A stretch of 64,000 nucleotides of DNA from positions 62,001-126,000 of the forward strand of contig NZ_JBLXDO010000004.1 in NCBI RefSeq assembly GCF_048263965.1. The letters are read 5' to 3'. The notes below the pieces were generated by a model. That model did no database searches. It was given only the letters and a program-made list of their open reading frames with translations, and was not told the origin of the DNA. How positions within the stretch are numbered: position 1 is the first letter of the stretch; each line of letters opens with the position of its first letter. Shown here in pieces: positions 61,771 to 64,000 of the stretch. The stretch is from Ferrimonas sp048263965 (lineage in GTDB: Bacteria > Pseudomonadota > Gammaproteobacteria > Enterobacterales > Shewanellaceae). A program made the translations under genes and the position numbers.

Positions 61771-64000
61771 ATGGCTCAACATCTTTCGCTGCGCAGCCGA
61801 ATCCAACTGCTAGTGGTCATACCACTACTTTTCTGTTCCATCATCTTTGGCCGCTACATGATGGGGCAGTACAACGAACTCAAGGATCTGCAGCAGATCG
61901 AACAGCGCTACCAGTTAATCTCTGAACTGCAGCTGGCCATGGGCGCCGTAGACAAGCTGCGTCGCTCCATGGTGGTCGAGCCCTCCCTCGGGTCCCTGGC
62001 CACCCAGATCTCCAATGCCCGCTTGGCTGCCACCCACCTTGATGCCGCTGAGTTTCACCAACTCTTCGCCGCAGACGCCGACGGCTTTAACCTCCACCTG
62101 GAGGAGCTCTCTTACCTCATCGGGGAGTTGCCGGACAGCGAGCTGGATACCGATCTCCGCTGGGAGTGGCTTTCTCTGGTCGATGACTGGCAGCAAAACA
62201 GCCTGAGAATGGTGGAGTCGCTGCCGGTGGAGGTGGAGAGCCGCACCGTTCGGGAGGGGATTCTCGCCTACAACCAGCTGCTGTTCATGCTGGAGTATGC
62301 CCGCGAGGAGCTGCTGGTGATCAAGCAAGCGCTCAAATCCGGCACCCTGAGTATCTCCGCCCGACAACGGCTGCAGGAGCTGGCACTGTTGCAACAATCG
62401 GTGCTGGATAAGTACGTCAGCGTCTACGCCAGCGAATCCCAGGTCAACTTGCTGCTCTCCGCCTTCACCAATGATGCTTTCACCCGGGGCAATGAGCTGC
62501 GCCAATCCCTGCTGGAGGGCGAAAGCCATTCCCTGACCCCGGCAAGAATCGAGGCAGCGGATACCCGTATGAAACTGCTGGATCAGGTGCTGGAGTCGGT
62601 GCGCAACGACATCGCCCACTCCGCCAGTCAGGCCTATCACGCCAGGCAGACCCACTTTGCCGTCAACCTGGCCATCCTGCTGCTGATGCTGGGGATGATG
62701 ACCGCCCTGGCGCTAAGGCTGGCCCGTCACCTGCGACGGGGGATCGCAACCATAGGCGAAACCATGAAACAGGTTGAAGAGACCCGTAACTACGACCTGC
62801 GTATCGAACTGCCAGGCCGGGACGAACTCAGCCGTCTCGGCACCACACTGAACCGCCTGGTGCAGGAGCGGGCAGGCTTCGAAGCCAGCCTGATCAGCGC
62901 CAAGGAGGAGGCGGAGAAAGCCAACCACGCCAAAAGCATCTTTCTGGCCAACATGAGTCATGAGATCCGCACCCCCCTCAATGGCATTCTTGGCATGAGC
63001 GATATTCTCAACAGCACCCAGTTAAGCGGTGAGCAGCTGGAGTACCTGCATACCATCCAGAGCTCCTCCAGGGCGCTGCAGTCGATCATCAATGATGTGC
63101 TGGATCTGTCCAAGATCGAGGCAGGAAGTCTGATGATCTCCCCCATCAAAACCAAACTCAAAGAGCTGTTCTACGAAGTAGCCAGCGTTGTGGCTCCCAA
63201 GGCGATGAAGAAGGGGATCCGCTTCGATGTGGAGTACCCACCTGAGCTGCCGGAACAGGTGATGATAGACAGCCATCGCCTGCGCCAGATTCTGCTGAAC
63301 CTGCTCTCCAACGCGGTGAAGTTCACCGCGGAGGGCGAAGTACTGCTAGGCTGCCGGGTACTAAAGCGGGAGGCGCAGCCTGCCATCCTCTGTATCCGGG
63401 TCAAAGATACGGGCATCGGTATCGACGCGGACAAGCAGGAGGAGATCTTTCACCCCTTCAAGCAGGAGGATGGTTCCACCACCCGAAAGTTTGGCGGCAC
63501 CGGCCTGGGGCTGAGCATCTGTCGGCAGTTGGCCCAGTTGATGGGAGGCCAGATTCGGGTCAGCAGTCTCAAGGGAGAGGGCAGCACCTTCCTGCTGGAG
63601 CTGCCGCTGGAGGAGGTGCCCGCCCCCAGAATCAACGCCAATAAACTGGAGGGTCTGAAGGTGCTATTGCTGGATGGTTATCACGACTCCGCCCAGCGTT
63701 ACACTCAGGAGTTGGTGGCCCTGGGGATGGAGGTCAGTTACATCACCCAGGTCAGTGAACTGCTGCCGATGCTCCGGGGGGAGAACCGGTTCGATCTGAT
63801 GATGGCACGCTTCTCCAGCCTGCCCGATGGCGAGCGCACCCTGATGGCCCTGCAGAATGAGCACCCCTTGCCACTGATGCTGCTCAATGACCTTTCCAAC
63901 AGCCTGACTTTGGATGAGATCACCACTCCGGTTCAGGTGATGCTGGCCCCCATTCGGGGTGAGCGGCTGCAGAGAAATCTGGAGAAGCTGATGGCCTCCG
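61771..64000 (+). CDS. Hybrid sensor histidine kinase, N-terminal part (cut by window edge)
   Basis: 743 complete codons are present. TM1 (about 12-30), a large helical periplasmic domain (about 31-290; QYNELKDLQQIEQRYQL at its start recalls NIT-type nitrate/nitrite sensors), TM2 (about 291-313), HAMP, HisKA with FLANMSHEIRTPLNGILGMS, an ATPase domain (DTGIGIDADKQEEIF, FGGTGLGLSICRQLAQLMGG) and then a receiver-like domain. In that domain the phospho-acceptor Asp appears to be missing (FDLMMAR), so it is a pseudo-receiver; a true receiver or HPt may follow beyond the window. Divergent from the PstS-like/porin genes, which it probably controls or senses with. Confidence 0.9.
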   Translation, partial: MAQHLSLRSRIQLLVVIPLLFCSIIFGRYMMGQYNELKDLQQIEQRYQLISELQLAMGAVDKLRRSMVVEPSLGSLATQISNARLAATHLDAAEFHQLFAADADGFNLHLEELSYLIGELPDSELDTDLRWEWLSLVDDWQQNSLRMVESLPVEVESRTVREGILAYNQLLFMLEYAREELLVIKQALKSGTLSISARQRLQELALLQQSVLDKYVSVYASESQVNLLLSAFTNDAFTRGNELRQSLLEGESHSLTPARIEAADTRMKLLDQVLESVRNDIAHSASQAYHARQTHFAVNLAILLLMLGMMTALALRLARHLRRGIATIGETMKQVEETRNYDLRIELPGRDELSRLGTTLNRLVQERAGFEASLISAKEEAEKANHAKSIFLANMSHEIRTPLNGILGMSDILNSTQLSGEQLEYLHTIQSSSRALQSIINDVLDLSKIEAGSLMISPIKTKLKELFYEVASVVAPKAMKKGIRFDVEYPPELPEQVMIDSHRLRQILLNLLSNAVKFTAEGEVLLGCRVLKREAQPAILCIRVKDTGIGIDADKQEEIFHPFKQEDGSTTRKFGGTGLGLSICRQLAQLMGGQIRVSSLKGEGSTFLLELPLEEVPAPRINANKLEGLKVLLLDGYHDSAQRYTQELVALGMEVSYITQVSELLPMLRGENRFDLMMARFSSLPDGERTLMALQNEHPLPLMLLNDLSNSLTLDEITTPVQVMLAPIRGERLQRNLEKLMAS

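Noticed and set aside
61771..64000. Phosphate-sensing kinase of the PhoR type
   Set aside because: Domain order is that of a hybrid BarA/TorS-like kinase, not PhoR; the PstS-like neighbour alone does not make it phosphate-specific.

Overview
The window reads as chromosomal DNA of a marine, metal- and fumarate-type-respiring gammaproteobacterium of the Alteromonadales, most like Ferrimonas or a close relative of Shewanella. This is an inference. It rests on the gene order pepP-ubiH-ubiI-gcvT-gcvH-gcvP next to ygfB-zapA-6S RNA-ygfA, on OmcA/MtrC-type decaheme lipoproteins, on a urocanate-reductase-type flavoprotein, and on high GC. No phage, plasmid, insertion sequence or CRISPR array was seen.

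Layout. 1-4.2 kb: a sensor N-terminus cut by the window edge, a flavin reductase-like gene, a mutT-type Nudix gene, a large fold-back (MITE-like) repeat, and menB (menaquinone synthesis). 4.2-8.1 kb: a decaheme OmcA/MtrC-family lipoprotein beside an unusual LysR-type regulator with two tandem DNA-binding domains. 8.2-14.9 kb: a compact urocanate-respiration locus: LuxR-type regulator, response regulator, histidine kinase, Tsx/OmpK-like channel, UrdA-like reductase with all the substrate residues I can check, and ApbE flavin transferase. A tRNA-Gly(CCC) follows. 15-21.6 kb: S46 dipeptidyl-peptidase, aromatic amino acid permease, catalase, a small secreted protein and a lipase-like hydrolase.

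21.6-27.3 kb is the most accessory-looking part: a duplicated module of Ig-like-domain/octaheme lipoprotein cytochrome plus AraC-type regulator, with homologous leader sequences upstream of both cytochromes. 27.3-43 kb carries two GGDEF/EAL proteins (one with a dead GGDEF site), three more regulators of the same LysR-like family as the double-domain one, a classical LysR gene, ydhR, an M14 peptidase, a VirK/DUF535 protein, a molybdopterin-fold protein, and a second decaheme lipoprotein. 43-49.3 kb: pirin with glutathionyl-hydroquinone reductase, nucleoside phosphorylase, a LysR regulator and a Na/Pi cotransporter.

49.4-60 kb is conserved core: the glycine cleavage operon, ubiquinone hydroxylases, pepP, ygfB and zapA, followed by two tandem, about 95% identical 6S RNA genes and ygfA. 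60-64 kb: a short PstS-like protein with a porin, divergent from a hybrid histidine kinase that runs off the window. The common theme is anaerobic respiration through menaquinone to periplasmic or cell-surface reductases, with an unusual density of dedicated regulators beside the multiheme genes.
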